This document shows, in pieces, positions 52,862 to 62,619 of a DNA stretch of 64,000 nt. The translations under genes and the position numbers were made by a program. The notes beneath the pieces are model-generated. The model did no database searches. It was not told the DNA's origin and was given only the letters and a program-made list of their open reading frames with translations. Every line of letters starts with the position of its first letter. The stretch's first letter is position 1. Source of the DNA: CALNXN01 sp942490645 (GTDB lineage Bacteria; Pseudomonadota; Alphaproteobacteria; Rhodobacterales; Rhodobacteraceae); assembly GCA_942490645.1 (NCBI GenBank), contig CALNXN010000004.1:1-64000 (forward strand). Direction: 5' to 3'.

Positions 52862-53703
52862 GCGGGCGCATCCGCCGAGAACGTTGTCCGATACAGCAAG
52901 CGGCGCGTGCCGTCGTAGTCATTGGTGGCATAGTGCAAGCTCATCCGGTTGTCCCAGACGGCCACATCACCAGCCGACCAGCGCAGCCGGCAGGAAAAAT
53001 CCGGTTTCGTTGCATGTTTGAAAAGAGCCGCGAGGATCGGGGCGCTCTCTTCGATGCTCATGCCATCCAAACGTATGGTGTAGATGGGATTGACGAAAAG
53101 CGCGCGTCGCCCCGTCGCCGGATCGGTCACCACAGCGGGGTGCAGCGTTTCGATGTCCGCCCTTGGATCACCGCGCGTCATGCGGATCGACCCACTTGAG
53201 CGTTCTTCCATAGGGGGTTGGTGTTTCACGCCATAGGGCGCGCCCAGATGCACAGCCATGCGCCCGTCGACAACCGTGCGCAGGTCTGCGGGCAGGCTTT
53301 CGTAGGCCATAACCTGACTGGCCCAGACCGTGTCACCCCCCACCGCTGGCACCTCGACCGCGTTCAGAACCGACCCTGCAGGCGGATTGGTCAGAAAGCT
53401 GAAATCGGAGTGCCAGTCGCCGCCAAAGACACCGACGTTCACTTCGTCCGCTTCTTTGAGAACGGCGATCACATCCGCATCATCCGCCATCGGTTCGACA
53501 TAAGGCAGCTGCATGATCGGGCCGAACACGCGGGTCAGCCGTTTTTGGTCCGAAATGGAGAGGTTTTGCCCCCGCATGACGATCATCTGATGCGCACCAA
53601 GGGCTGCGCGCAAGGCCTCCGCCAAATCCTCACCAATGGGCTGCGTCAGGTCAATCCCGCTGATCTGAGCGCCCATGTAGCCGGTGAGTTTGTCGGTCTG
53701 CAT
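52858..53703 (-). CDS. TauD/TfdA-family 2-oxoglutarate-dependent dioxygenase
   Basis: A 281-residue Fe(II)/2-oxoglutarate dioxygenase. The iron-binding H-x-D is in GGDWHSDFSFLTNPPAG and the distal histidine in RMSLHYATNDYDGTRRLLYR, whose arginines bind 2-oxoglutarate. It opens with LTGYMGAQISGIDLTQPIGE, typical of TauD. It is the last gene of the liv/acyl-CoA-ligase operon, starting five bases after the ligase stop, so it probably oxidises the same substrate, which need not be taurine. Confidence 0.9.
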   Translation of the reverse strand: MQTDKLTGYMGAQISGIDLTQPIGEDLAEALRAALGAHQMIVMRGQNLSISDQKRLTRVFGPIMQLPYVEPMADDADVIAVLKEADEVNVGVFGGDWHSDFSFLTNPPAGSVLNAVEVPAVGGDTVWASQVMAYESLPADLRTVVDGRMAVHLGAPYGVKHQPPMEERSSGSIRMTRGDPRADIETLHPAVVTDPATGRRALFVNPIYTIRLDGMSIEESAPILAALFKHATKPDFSCRLRWSAGDVAVWDNRMSLHYATNDYDGTRRLLYRTTFSADAPA

Positions 53704-53708
53704 CTGGT

Positions 53709-55523
53709 TCAGCCCTTGTACAATCCTTCGATCTCGGCCTCGTAAATCTCGTGGATTTTCGAACGGCGCACCTTCATCGTTGCGGTCACTTCACCATCAT
53801 CATGGTCCAGTTCCTTGGGCAATAGATACACCTTCTTGATCTGTTCGACACGCGCCAAGTCCGCATTTTGCTTTTCGACTTCTTTTTCGATCAGCCCCTG
53901 CACCTTGGGGTTTTCAGCCAGAGACCGGAAGGTCGTATATGCGATCCCCTGCCCCTCGGCCCAAAGCCGCACGGTATCCATGTCGATCTGCACCAAGGCG
54001 GCCACATAGGGGCGTTTGTCGGCGATCACGACGACCTCCTTGATGAAAGGGCTGGCCTTGATCACGTTCTCGATCAGCGCGGGCGACAGGTTCTTGCCCG
54101 CCGCGTTGATCATGATGTCCTTTTTGCGGTCGATCAGCGACAAGGATCCGTCCGCTTCGATCTGGCCCACGTCGCCGGTGTGCAGCCAGCCATCGATGAT
54201 CGTCTCGGCTGTGGCTTTGGGGTTTTTGTAGTAGCCCTTGAAGATCGTGGGGCCGCGAAACAGCACCTCACCATCGTCCGCCAATTTGACCTCGACCGTG
54301 GGGACAGGCATCCCGATACGTCCGTCGCAGGCCCCCCAAGCGTTTTGGATGGTGCCCACGCCCGACGTTTCAGACATGCCCCAAGCCTCGCGGATATTCA
54401 CGCCGATACCGCGAAAAAACGCCAGCAGATCGGCAGAAATGGGTGCAGCCGCTGAAATGGCGAAGGTGACCCGGCCCAGCCCAAGATAGCTGCGGATATG
54501 GCGATAAATCAGCGCATCCCAGAAGGCATGCGCCATGCGGTCGCGTGCACTCCATTGATCGCGGCGTTTTTGTCCGCGTGCTTGCGCAGATTTCAGTGCC
54601 AGCATTGTGAGGGGTTTGCGAACAGACCCAGCGGTTTGCGCCTGTACGATCACACCGGCTTGCATCTTTTCCCAGATACGCGGCACGCCAAAAAACACCT
54701 GCGGCGCCACCTCGCGCAGATCAAGCGTGATCGTGCGCAGGCTCTCGCCGAAATTCATCACGAATTGGCGGCTCAGCCCGTTTATCACCGTGACGGCCTG
54801 CTCCGCGATATGGCACAGCGGCAAATAGCTGAGCACATCGGTGCCGGGCCCGTATTCCCCGAAAATGTCTTCGGCGACGCGGCTGCCCGCATGGATATTG
54901 CCGTATGAAATTTCTGCCGCCTTGGGCAACCCGGTAGAGCCGGAGGTAAAGACCATCATCGCCGTGTCTTCGGGTTTGATCGCCTCGGCGCGGGCCCGCA
55001 AATCATCCGCATGCCCCGCCGCGCGGCCCAGCGCCAAAACCTCCTCAAAGCTCTTGAGGTTCAGTTCGGTTTCGCCCGCCGTTCCCTTTGGATTGAATAC
55101 GATCAACTGCCGCAGCTTGGGCAGCTTCCCCCGCAACTCAATGATCTTGTCCAGCTGCTCCTGATCTTCAATGAACAAGATTGTCGTATCGGATGCATTG
55201 GCCAGATGTTCCACCTCAGCCGCTGGGCTCGTAGGGTACATACCCACGACCACGCCGCCAGCTGCGGCAATACCAAACTGCGCCTGCACCCATTCGCTGC
55301 GGTTTTCCGACAGAATTCCGACATGATCACCCGCCTGCATGCCCAGTTCGATCAACCCGGCCGCGGTCGCCTGCATGATTTCATGCAGGCCCGCCCAGGT
55401 GATCTCATTCCAGATCCCGAATTCCTTTTGCCGCATCGCCACAGCACTCGGGCGCATCGCCGCGTGATCGCTCAGCATCTGCACCAGCGAGACAAAACCT
55501 GATTGTTTTTGATCGAACGCCAT
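53709..55523 (-). CDS. AMP-binding long-chain-type acyl-CoA ligase
   Basis: A 604-residue adenylate-forming enzyme of the long-chain fatty-acid group. The P-loop-like motif is MMVFTSGSTGLPKAAEISYG; the ISAAAPISADLLAFFRG and NIREAWGMSETSG blocks are the A4/A5 motifs; the hinge GDVGQIEADGSLSLIDRKKD precedes the catalytic lysine region NAAGKNLSPALIE. It activates a carboxylic acid as its CoA ester. It sits directly after livF in a branched-chain-type ABC importer operon. Confidence 0.92.
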   Translation of the reverse strand: MAFDQKQSGFVSLVQMLSDHAAMRPSAVAMRQKEFGIWNEITWAGLHEIMQATAAGLIELGMQAGDHVGILSENRSEWVQAQFGIAAAGGVVVGMYPTSPAAEVEHLANASDTTILFIEDQEQLDKIIELRGKLPKLRQLIVFNPKGTAGETELNLKSFEEVLALGRAAGHADDLRARAEAIKPEDTAMMVFTSGSTGLPKAAEISYGNIHAGSRVAEDIFGEYGPGTDVLSYLPLCHIAEQAVTVINGLSRQFVMNFGESLRTITLDLREVAPQVFFGVPRIWEKMQAGVIVQAQTAGSVRKPLTMLALKSAQARGQKRRDQWSARDRMAHAFWDALIYRHIRSYLGLGRVTFAISAAAPISADLLAFFRGIGVNIREAWGMSETSGVGTIQNAWGACDGRIGMPVPTVEVKLADDGEVLFRGPTIFKGYYKNPKATAETIIDGWLHTGDVGQIEADGSLSLIDRKKDIMINAAGKNLSPALIENVIKASPFIKEVVVIADKRPYVAALVQIDMDTVRLWAEGQGIAYTTFRSLAENPKVQGLIEKEVEKQNADLARVEQIKKVYLLPKELDHDDGEVTATMKVRRSKIHEIYEAEIEGLYKG

Positions 55524-55533
55524 ACCGGTCTCC

Positions 55534-56331
55534 TTAGCTCAGCCAGCGCTTGCGGCGCTTGTAGTGTTTCACATCCCGAAACGACTGCCGATCATCCGAG
55601 CCATCATCGGACATACCCAGATAGAAAGACTGAATATCCTTATCGCCCTTCAGCTTTTCTACATTCCCTTCCATGACAATCTGGCCGCTCTCCATGATGT
55701 ATCCGTAATCCGCCACGGAAAAGGCCACGCCTGCGTTCTGTTCTACCAGCAGGATCGAGGTGCCATCTTCTTCATTGAGCCGCTTGATGGTCGCAAAAAT
55801 CTCTTCAACGACCTTAGGTGCCAGCCCCAGCGAAGGCTCATCCATCAAGATCAACTCGGGCTGCGCAATCATCGCACGCCCAAAGGCAAGCATCTGCTGT
55901 TCACCACCCGAAAGATAGCCCGCCACCTGCTTGCGTCGCTCCTTCAGGCGCGGAAAGAAATCATAAACCTTGTCGTAATCCGGCTTGGCTTGCCGCCGGT
56001 CCAGCGCATAAGAGGCTGCGACAAGGTTGTCCTCAACCGTCATCTCCGCAAATATCCGACGCCCCTCGCGCACATGAAACAGCCCCTGCTGCACCAGACG
56101 GTCAGGCTGGATCGTCAAAATGGATTTACCCTTGAACGCAATCCGCCCTTCGCCAATTTCTCCGTTTTCCAAAGCCAGCAAATTGCTCGCAGCCTTCAGC
56201 GTCGTGGTCTTGCCCGCCCCATTGGTGCCCAGCAATGTCACGATCTTCCCGTCCGGCACCTCCAGCGACAGCCCGCGCAGCGCCTGCACCGTGTGGTGAT
56301 ACGTCACTTCGATGTTCTCGATTGTCAGCAT
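55534..56331 (-). CDS. livF: branched-chain-type ABC transporter ATPase (LivF)
   Basis: A 265-residue ATPase from the ATG at 56331 (MLTIENIEVTYHHTVQALRG). Walker A is GTNGAGKTTTLK, the signature is LSGGEQQMLAFGRAMI, Walker B is LILMDEPSLGLAP. The C-terminus is longer than usual for LivF and basic (KHYKRRKRWLS). It pairs with LivG. The frame from 56490 to 56331 covers the spacer repeat and is not coding. Confidence 0.93.
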   Translation of the reverse strand: MLTIENIEVTYHHTVQALRGLSLEVPDGKIVTLLGTNGAGKTTTLKAASNLLALENGEIGEGRIAFKGKSILTIQPDRLVQQGLFHVREGRRIFAEMTVEDNLVAASYALDRRQAKPDYDKVYDFFPRLKERRKQVAGYLSGGEQQMLAFGRAMIAQPELILMDEPSLGLAPKVVEEIFATIKRLNEEDGTSILLVEQNAGVAFSVADYGYIMESGQIVMEGNVEKLKGDKDIQSFYLGMSDDGSDDRQSFRDVKHYKRRKRWLS

Positions 56332-56372
56332 GGACGGCCCTGCACTTTCAACTTCATTTTTCCCGAAAAACT

Positions 56373-56412
56373 CCGGGGGAGGCGCGGAACGCGCCGGGGG
56401 CAAAGCCCCCGG
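56373..56412. repeat. two-hairpin spacer element (copy B)
   Basis: CCGGGGGA lead followed by GGCGCG-GAA-CGCGCC (56381-56395) and CCGGGGGC-AAA-GCCCCCGG (56394-56412, sharing two bases with the first stem). It lies between livK and livF. Read with copy A at 31968, two base pairs in the first stem change together, so pairing is kept. Confidence 0.6.
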
Positions 56413-56425
56413 CACAAACTTCAGA

Positions 56426-57634
56426 TCAAACCGACAACCAGTCGGACTTGGGCGTGAACAAACCGCTTTCGGGGTCATACCCGTAAACACGGCCCGTTCC
56501 GATGGCGTTGTTTTCCATCGTCACCGGCCCACCAAAAAAGCCGCCCGTGTCCCAATCGGAGATGCCCGAAAGCGTTTCGGCGATATTGTCCGCCGTCAGT
56601 TCCTTGCCCGCATCAGCCGTATCGCGGAACGCCTTCATGGCAATCTCAAGACCACACATGGTCTGCAGCGCCCATGTGGACATGTAGTTTTCGAGCGGTG
56701 TGCCCGCGAACATGACCTTGCTCAATTCCGCATATTGCTGGTAACGCGGCGCATCTTCGCGGTCATAGAAGTAACGATACGGCATCACACCTTCGTAGCC
56801 CGCCAGAAACGGCCCGGCTTCTGCGGTGATACGGTCCGCGATCAGCTTTTCCATGCCCCAGAACGTGCCCATGAATTTCGTGGGCAGACCGAACTGGCGC
56901 GCGCCGCCGATCAGCTGTGGCCATACGCCCGTGACGTAGCCTTGCAGGATGCAATATTCCGCGCCCGATTGCGCCAGTTTGGTCACGTGCGTCGGGATGT
57001 CAGCGCCCTGCGCCTTGGTGCTTTCTTCCAGCACAATTTGCAGGCCCAGTTCTTCGGCTTTCTTGCGGCCATGCTCGATCGGGTCACGGCCAAACTCGGT
57101 GTTTGAGAAGATAAACGCCACGGTCGTTCCGCCCTGCGCCTTGATGTTTTCAAGCAGAATGTCGAATTGGCTCTGATAGCTTGGGCCCGACATGTACTGG
57201 TAGGGATGTGTCGATGGGTTGGCGAGCTCTGACGCAAAGGAGGTAGAGCCCATGATACGGGCGTTTTCGCCTTTGAGTTCAGGCGCGATCAGCTTCATGG
57301 CACCGGTGCTGTCGGCAAAGTAGCCAATCATGTTGCTACCCTCGGAGGCCAACGCACGCTGGTAGTTTGCCAGCGTGTTCTGCGGTACATAACCGGAATC
57401 TTCGGTCACGAACCGGATCGGTGTGCCGTTGATGCCGCCTTCATCGTTGAACAGCTTGGCTGCGAGCGAAAACGCAGGCGCAACCAGCTGACCTGCGGTC
57501 GCGAAGGGGCCAGTCAGTGGCAAGGACGCGCCCAGCACATATTCAGCAGGCTGTGCGCGCAGGATCATAGGCGTGCCGATGGCGGCTGTGGCCGCGGCGG
57601 ACGTCGCCAGGAAAGTACGGCGGTTGAGTGTCAT
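56426..57634 (-). CDS. livK: branched-chain-type ABC transporter substrate-binding protein (LivK-like)
   Basis: A 402-residue periplasmic binding protein of the Leu/Ile/Val type with a twin-arginine signal (NRRTFLATSAAATAAIG, cut near RAQ). The mature start YVLGASLPLTGPFATAG and RFVTEDSGYVPQNTLANYQR are standard. The family binds many ligands besides branched-chain amino acids, and the ligase and dioxygenase next to it suggest an organic acid. Confidence 0.92.
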   Translation of the reverse strand: MTLNRRTFLATSAAATAAIGTPMILRAQPAEYVLGASLPLTGPFATAGQLVAPAFSLAAKLFNDEGGINGTPIRFVTEDSGYVPQNTLANYQRALASEGSNMIGYFADSTGAMKLIAPELKGENARIMGSTSFASELANPSTHPYQYMSGPSYQSQFDILLENIKAQGGTTVAFIFSNTEFGRDPIEHGRKKAEELGLQIVLEESTKAQGADIPTHVTKLAQSGAEYCILQGYVTGVWPQLIGGARQFGLPTKFMGTFWGMEKLIADRITAEAGPFLAGYEGVMPYRYFYDREDAPRYQQYAELSKVMFAGTPLENYMSTWALQTMCGLEIAMKAFRDTADAGKELTADNIAETLSGISDWDTGGFFGGPVTMENNAIGTGRVYGYDPESGLFTPKSDWLSV

Positions 57635-57672
57635 GGTGATATCTCCCTTAGATTATGGCCTTGGTATTTTTG

Positions 57673-58742
57673 TTATCCGCGTGCGAACGGCCAGCGATTT
57701 GCGGCACGCAGTAGTCTGTCAGTGATATGGTTGATGCCCAAAGGTTCCTTGAGCAGGAAAAACACCAGCAAGAGGCCAAACACGATCTCTTGGCTGGGCG
57801 CTGCGAAACGGGCGGCTGTGATGTCACCACCTGTTGCGTAGGAAAAGACGACTTTGATCATTTCAGGAACCATCACGATGATGATCACACCGAAAACGGG
57901 GCCCATCGTGCGGCCCATGCCGCCCACGATCAGCGCGGCCACAAGCTCCAGCGACAGATCAAGCTCGAACTGCTCGGGCAGGATGCGCGCATAGAAGTAG
58001 GCAAATAGCGCGCCCGCCAACCCGCAATAAGCCGCCGACAGCGCAAAGCTGGTCAGCTTGTAGCGCAGCAACGAAATGCCAAGGATTTCGGCGGAATAGT
58101 CGCGGTCACGGATGGCGATAAAGGCCCGACCGACCCGCGTGCGGATCAGGTTTTGCGCCATCAAAAGCGTCACAAAGGCAATCACTGCGATGATCACGAA
58201 CATCTCGCGCTTGGTGTCGGCGACCCAGCCAAAAAGGTTGGGCGCAGGGTGTTGATGCCTACGACTCCACCGGTAAAGGGGGCAAACAGGTCTTGTTCAA
58301 TCAGGAAAATCACGATGAAGTTCGCGGCCAGCGTGGTGACGGCCAGATAAAGGCCCTTCACGCGCAGCGATGGCAGGCCCACGATGATCCCGATGCCCGC
58401 CGCCACAGCCACGGCAAAGGGCACGGCCAGGAAAAACATCAAACCATCAGGGATGATCCCGGCGAACCCGTTGTGGAAAATGGTGACCGCGTAGGCCCCG
58501 ATGGCCACAAAGGCCGCGTGTCCCAGAGAGACCAACCCAGTGTAACCCGTCAGGATATTGATACCCACAACTGCGACCAGCAAAATGCCCACCTTGCAGG
58601 CGATCAGGATGGCATAATCATTGGCGAAATATGCAAAGACGGCCAGAGCCAGCATCATTCCGTAGACAAACAGCTGCTTGTAGCGGTTGTTGAGCACGCG
58701 CTCGTCGGCGGCGTAGCTGGCCTTGAGGTTTGCGTTGATCAT
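57673..58742 (-). pseudogene. livM: branched-chain-type ABC permease LivM with a single frameshift
   Basis: The start ATG at 58742 overlaps the livH stop (ATGA). The first frame runs through ILTGYTGLVSLGHAAFVAIG and PFTGGVVGINTLRPT; at a run of five T near 58238 the frame is lost, and MFVIIAVIAFVTLLMAQNLI continues in the next frame to 57673 through ILGISLLRYKLTSFALSAAY. Restoring one T gives LRPTLFGWVADTKREMFVII and a normal protein of about 356 residues. The homopolymer position points to a sequencing error, although slippage in the cell is possible. Confidence 0.9.
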
Positions 58743-59743
58743 ATCCGTTCCACCTCTTTCGAGCCGAAGAGCCCATGCGGACGCCAGATCAGCACCACCA
58801 GAACGGCGACGTAGGGCACGATTTCGGCCCAGTCACCGCCAAGCTGCCATTGCGTCATCGCTTCCATCACACCGACGCTCATCGCTGCGACAAAGACCCC
58901 GACATAGCTGTCCAGCCCGCCCATCAACACGATGGCCAGCACGCTGAAACCGAAAAGACCCAACGACGGCGAGATGCCGTTGCGCGTGGCCAGAATAGCC
59001 CCTGCGATGGCGCCAGTGGTTGAGGCGAGAACCCAAGCGCGGCTAAAGACCTTTGGCACTGAAATACCCATTGAATAGGCGGTTGACTGATCCTCGGCAG
59101 TGGCGCGGATGGCGATCCCGCCTTTGGAATAACGCACCCATGCGACGATCCCACCAAAGAGAACCAAAGCAATGATCATGTTCACCAGATCAGCCCCGAA
59201 GAGGAAGATCATAGTGCCAAAAAGCTCGAACCGGATGGGCGTGTTGGGCGCAATCGTCGGCACGAAATCCGCGTCTGCCGTCCAGATGATCTGCGCCGTG
59301 CCGGACAGGATAGAGATCAAGCCCACTGTCACCATGATCATTGCAAATACGCTTTGCCCCATCAGCGGACGCATCAGGGTCCGTTCAATGATGCGGCCCA
59401 GAATGGCATTGCAGACCAGCGCGCCCAACAGGCCAAAGATGATCCGCGGCAGGTTGGCGGCCCAGTCCAAAACCGCCCCCATCGGCGAGAACATCGGCAG
59501 ACCTTCGCGCGCCTCGACCATCCAGGCAGGTTGCCAACTGGCCAACCATGCAGGCGCCCAGGGCATTCCGGGAATGATGACCGCAAAGGTGAAATAGAAA
59601 TACGCACCGAACATGATCAGGTAGCCATGCGCAAAGTTGACGACTTTGGTAGCTTTGTAGACCGATACGATGCCCACAGCGATCAGCGCATAGATGGCGC
59701 CGCTCATCATGCCGTTGATGGCGTATTGTGCGATTTGTCCCAT
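58739..59743 (-). CDS. livH: branched-chain-type ABC permease LivH
   Basis: A 334-residue inner-membrane permease from the ATG at 59743, which shares its A with the livG stop (TAATG). The opening MGQIAQYAINGMMSGAIYAL, VVNFAHGYLIMFGAYFYF and the EAA-like region IRATAEDQSTAYSMGISVPK fit LivH; the last helices end GGDWAEIVPYVAVLVVLIWR. The frame upstream of 59743 overlaps livG and is not coding. Confidence 0.93.
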   Translation of the reverse strand: MGQIAQYAINGMMSGAIYALIAVGIVSVYKATKVVNFAHGYLIMFGAYFYFTFAVIIPGMPWAPAWLASWQPAWMVEAREGLPMFSPMGAVLDWAANLPRIIFGLLGALVCNAILGRIIERTLMRPLMGQSVFAMIMVTVGLISILSGTAQIIWTADADFVPTIAPNTPIRFELFGTMIFLFGADLVNMIIALVLFGGIVAWVRYSKGGIAIRATAEDQSTAYSMGISVPKVFSRAWVLASTTGAIAGAILATRNGISPSLGLFGFSVLAIVLMGGLDSYVGVFVAAMSVGVMEAMTQWQLGGDWAEIVPYVAVLVVLIWRPHGLFGSKEVERI

Positions 59744-60504
59744 TATGCGGCGGCTCCCAGATAGGCTTCGATGACGGCGTCGTTGCGGCTGACCTCTTCG
59801 GGTGTGCCGCTGGCGATCTGCTGGCCGAAATTGAGCACGACGATGTGGCTGCAAATGTCCATCACCATGTGCATGTCATGTTCGACGAGCAAAACCGTGG
59901 TACCGAACTGCTCCTGCACGTCGAGGATAAAGCGCGCCATATCAGCGGTTTCCTCGCGGTTCATGCCCGCGACCGGCTCATCCAGCATAAGCACTTTAGG
60001 TTGCATGGCCAGAGCCCGACCCAGTTCCACACGTTTTTGCAAGCCATAAGGCAGCATGGTGATCGGGTATTTGCGAATGTGGTCGATTTCGAGAAAGTCG
60101 ATGACGCGCTCTTCGATGTCGCGGCGCAACTCAAGCTCTTCGCGTTGGGCAGCGCCAAAATAGGTCAGCGCGCTCCAGATACCGGTTTTCAGACGCGTGT
60201 GGCCACCCAGCTTGATGTTGTCGAGAACCGTCATACCACGAAAAAGCGCGATGTTCTGGAAGGTACGCGCAAGTCCCAACTCCGCGCGTTTGTCCGGGCT
60301 GAGACCGGTGATGTCTTTGCCCTCAAACTCAACGCGCCCGCGGTCCGGTGTGTAAAAGCCCGAAATTGCGTTGAACAGCGATGTCTTGCCCGCGCCATTG
60401 GGACCGATCACGCCGGTGATTTCACCCGGCCGCGCCTCAAACGAGACACCTTGCAAGGCTTTGATGCCGCCAAACGACAAATGCAGATCTTCGATCTTCA
60501 ACAC
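59743..60504 (-). CDS. livG: branched-chain-type ABC transporter ATPase (LivG)
   Basis: A 253-residue ATPase. Walker A is GPNGAGKTSLFNA; Q-loop ARTFQNIALFRGM; the signature is degenerate (LPYGLQKRVELGRAL in place of LSGGQQ), a common LivG variant; Walker B is VLMLDEPVAGMN; switch H in LLVEHDMHMVMD. It is the first gene of the seven-gene operon that ends with the TauD-like gene. Confidence 0.93.
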   Translation of the reverse strand: MLKIEDLHLSFGGIKALQGVSFEARPGEITGVIGPNGAGKTSLFNAISGFYTPDRGRVEFEGKDITGLSPDKRAELGLARTFQNIALFRGMTVLDNIKLGGHTRLKTGIWSALTYFGAAQREELELRRDIEERVIDFLEIDHIRKYPITMLPYGLQKRVELGRALAMQPKVLMLDEPVAGMNREETADMARFILDVQEQFGTTVLLVEHDMHMVMDICSHIVVLNFGQQIASGTPEEVSRNDAVIEAYLGAAA

Positions 60505-60844
60505 GAAGGACGTCCTTCACTCTTCAGCAGATCACAACGATTTTGCCCTCCGGCGTCCTGCGCTTAAGGCGGCAAGTCCGGTAGCGTCGTCATGCGGTCT
60601 GGCTGACCTCCCCTTTTTCTCGTTGCGTCCGATGCAGTCTTAAGCTGCTACGTTGGCATCTGAGATACCGCGTTATTTATAGCGTTGCAGGCGGGTCGCA
60701 ATGGGTTGCGTTGACGACATTGCGTCATATTGCGGCACCCTCCAAATGCCGTGAACCATGAAACGGCTTATGCATCTGTTTTCAATATGAAAAAATACCG
60801 CTTACCTGAGGTCACTGGACTTCTTGGTCTAACGCAGCGTCAGA
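60505..60844. other. intergenic region between hisG and livG
   Basis: About 340 bases. It must hold the promoter of the liv operon, which starts at 60504 and reads leftward, and the end of the hisS-hisZ-hisG transcript. No clear hairpin terminator or operator was identified; AT-rich stretches (TATGAAAAAATACC near 60786) are the only notable feature. Confidence 0.4.
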
Positions 60845-61540
60845 TCAGTCCGCTATGAGGCGGGCCATCAACGCGTCGAAGGCCGGGCGGTCTGTGGGCT
60901 CAATTTCGGCCATGCGGCTGCGCCAAAGCGTCGCCTGAGACCGCAAGATCGGCCCATCAGACAGCGGTTTGAGGTGGTTGGCGCGCAGCGTTTCACCGCT
61001 TGACGTGATATCCGCAATTGCCTCTGCCGTCTCATTGGCGACGGTGCCTTCGGTCGCGCCCTGACTGTCAACCAGCGCATAATCTGCCACGCCCGCGTGG
61101 CGCAAATGCTCGCGCACCAGGCGGTGGTACTTGGTGGCGATGCGCAATCTGTGCCCATGCCGCGCACGGAATGCCGACGCCACGGCATCCAGATCATCCA
61201 ACGTGTCGACATCCGTCCAAGCCGCAGGCACGGCAACGATCAGGTCGGCCTGACCAAAGGCAAGCTCGCGCATGGGCTCAACCTGCTGTTCCCACAGTGG
61301 CAGCTTTTCGTGAATAAGGTCCGTACCCGTGACGCCGAAATGCAACCGGCCAGCGGCCAGTTCGCGGGGCACTTCGCCCGCAGACAGCAACACCAGAGCG
61401 ACGCCGTCGACACCATCCACGGCACCTGCGTATTCACGATCCGATCCCGTGCGCGACAGCGTGACGCCGCGCTGTCCGAACCACTGAAACGCTTTTTCCA
61501 TCAGCCGCCCCTTGGACGGCACACCCAGCTTGATCGTCAT
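60845..61540 (-). CDS. hisG: ATP phosphoribosyltransferase, short form
   Basis: First enzyme of histidine synthesis, 231 residues, the short form that lacks the C-terminal regulatory domain and needs HisZ. It has TIKLGVPSKGRLMEKAFQWF, HFGVTGTDLIHEK and the PRPP loop region ALVDSQGATEGTVANE. The start overlaps the hisZ stop (ATGA). Confidence 0.94.
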   Translation of the reverse strand: MTIKLGVPSKGRLMEKAFQWFGQRGVTLSRTGSDREYAGAVDGVDGVALVLLSAGEVPRELAAGRLHFGVTGTDLIHEKLPLWEQQVEPMRELAFGQADLIVAVPAAWTDVDTLDDLDAVASAFRARHGHRLRIATKYHRLVREHLRHAGVADYALVDSQGATEGTVANETAEAIADITSSGETLRANHLKPLSDGPILRSQATLWRSRMAEIEPTDRPAFDALMARLIAD

Positions 61541-62619
61541 GTCTGCGCCTCCAGCTCAAGGATCAGACCAGGTCGTAGAACGCCGCCGACCGCCGGGATT
61601 TCAGCACCTTGGCCTAGTCGTCGGGTCAGCGCGTCGTAGCGTCCGCCACTGGCTACGGGCGGCAGATCGGCACGCGTGGGGCTGTAGAAGCCAAATACGA
61701 AACCGTCGTAATATTCCATCGACGTCCGGCCAAAGCTGGCCTCGAAGGGCAGCGCATCAATGGCCACGCCGCGTGCCGCCAGCGCGTCGCCACGGCGGGT
61801 CAGCTGTTCGACCGCAGGTGTGATCGTCGGCATATCAACCGCAATATCGCGCAGCCGTTCCAATGCGAAAGGCAGGGTTTCGCGCACCGACAGCAACCCT
61901 TCGATCAGCTGCACTTCGCCCGCGCCCAATCGCGGCGCTTGCGCGTCCTTGTTCAAGGCCGCGATGCGGGCGTCGATCTCTTCCTGCGTGCGCCGCCCGA
62001 TCAGTGGGGCGTCGTTTTTGGGCGTCGCGCCGCCAATCAATGTCTGCCGCGCCGCGGGCACATCCGCGCGCCCGGCGTAGCGGTCCAGCAGCGCGCGAAA
62101 CCGGCGGGGTCGCCAGATGTGGCGCATCAGTGCGGCCTTGCGTTCGGGCAGAGTTTGCAACCCCAGAACGGCGGCCATCAGAATACCGATATCACCCGTG
62201 GCGGCGCGCAACCCGAGGGGGCTGACAATCTGCGACATTAGCGCAAACACTTCGGCATCCGCCGCCGCCGGGTCGGTGCGGTCAAAAACCTCGTAGCCAA
62301 CTTGGATGTACTCGTTCGCGCGGTCAGGGTCGTCTTCCTGGCGGCGAAACACCTCGCCTGCATAAGTGTAGCGCGCGGGCTCGGCCCCGTGTGTCATGTG
62401 CATCTGCACGACAGGAACGGTGAAATCCGGGCGCAGCATCTGTTCGCCGCGCAACGCGTCGGAGGTCACATAGGCGCGCGCGCGAATGTCCTCGCCATAG
62501 AGGTCCAGCAGAGTCTCGGCGGGTTGTAAAACAGGCGGCTCGACCACGGCGGCACCCTGCGCCTCAAAAAGGGCGCGCAGGGATGCGGCCCGCGCCAGTG
62601 TCTCGGAGCGGGTGGTCAT
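61537..62619 (-). CDS. hisZ: ATP phosphoribosyltransferase regulatory subunit
   Basis: A 360-residue HisRS-like protein without the catalytic tRNA-synthetase activity, which activates short-form HisG. It begins AASLRALFEAQGAAVVEPPV, with RPDFTVPVVQMHMTHGAEPA and an EVFRRQEDDPDRANEYIQVG segment as in HisZ; the C-terminal ASGGRYDALTRRLGQGAE-like region is present. It overlaps hisG and hisS by four bases each, so the three are co-translated. Confidence 0.93.
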   Translation of the reverse strand: MTTRSETLARAASLRALFEAQGAAVVEPPVLQPAETLLDLYGEDIRARAYVTSDALRGEQMLRPDFTVPVVQMHMTHGAEPARYTYAGEVFRRQEDDPDRANEYIQVGYEVFDRTDPAAADAEVFALMSQIVSPLGLRAATGDIGILMAAVLGLQTLPERKAALMRHIWRPRRFRALLDRYAGRADVPAARQTLIGGATPKNDAPLIGRRTQEEIDARIAALNKDAQAPRLGAGEVQLIEGLLSVRETLPFALERLRDIAVDMPTITPAVEQLTRRGDALAARGVAIDALPFEASFGRTSMEYYDGFVFGFYSPTRADLPPVASGGRYDALTRRLGQGAEIPAVGGVLRPGLILELEAQT

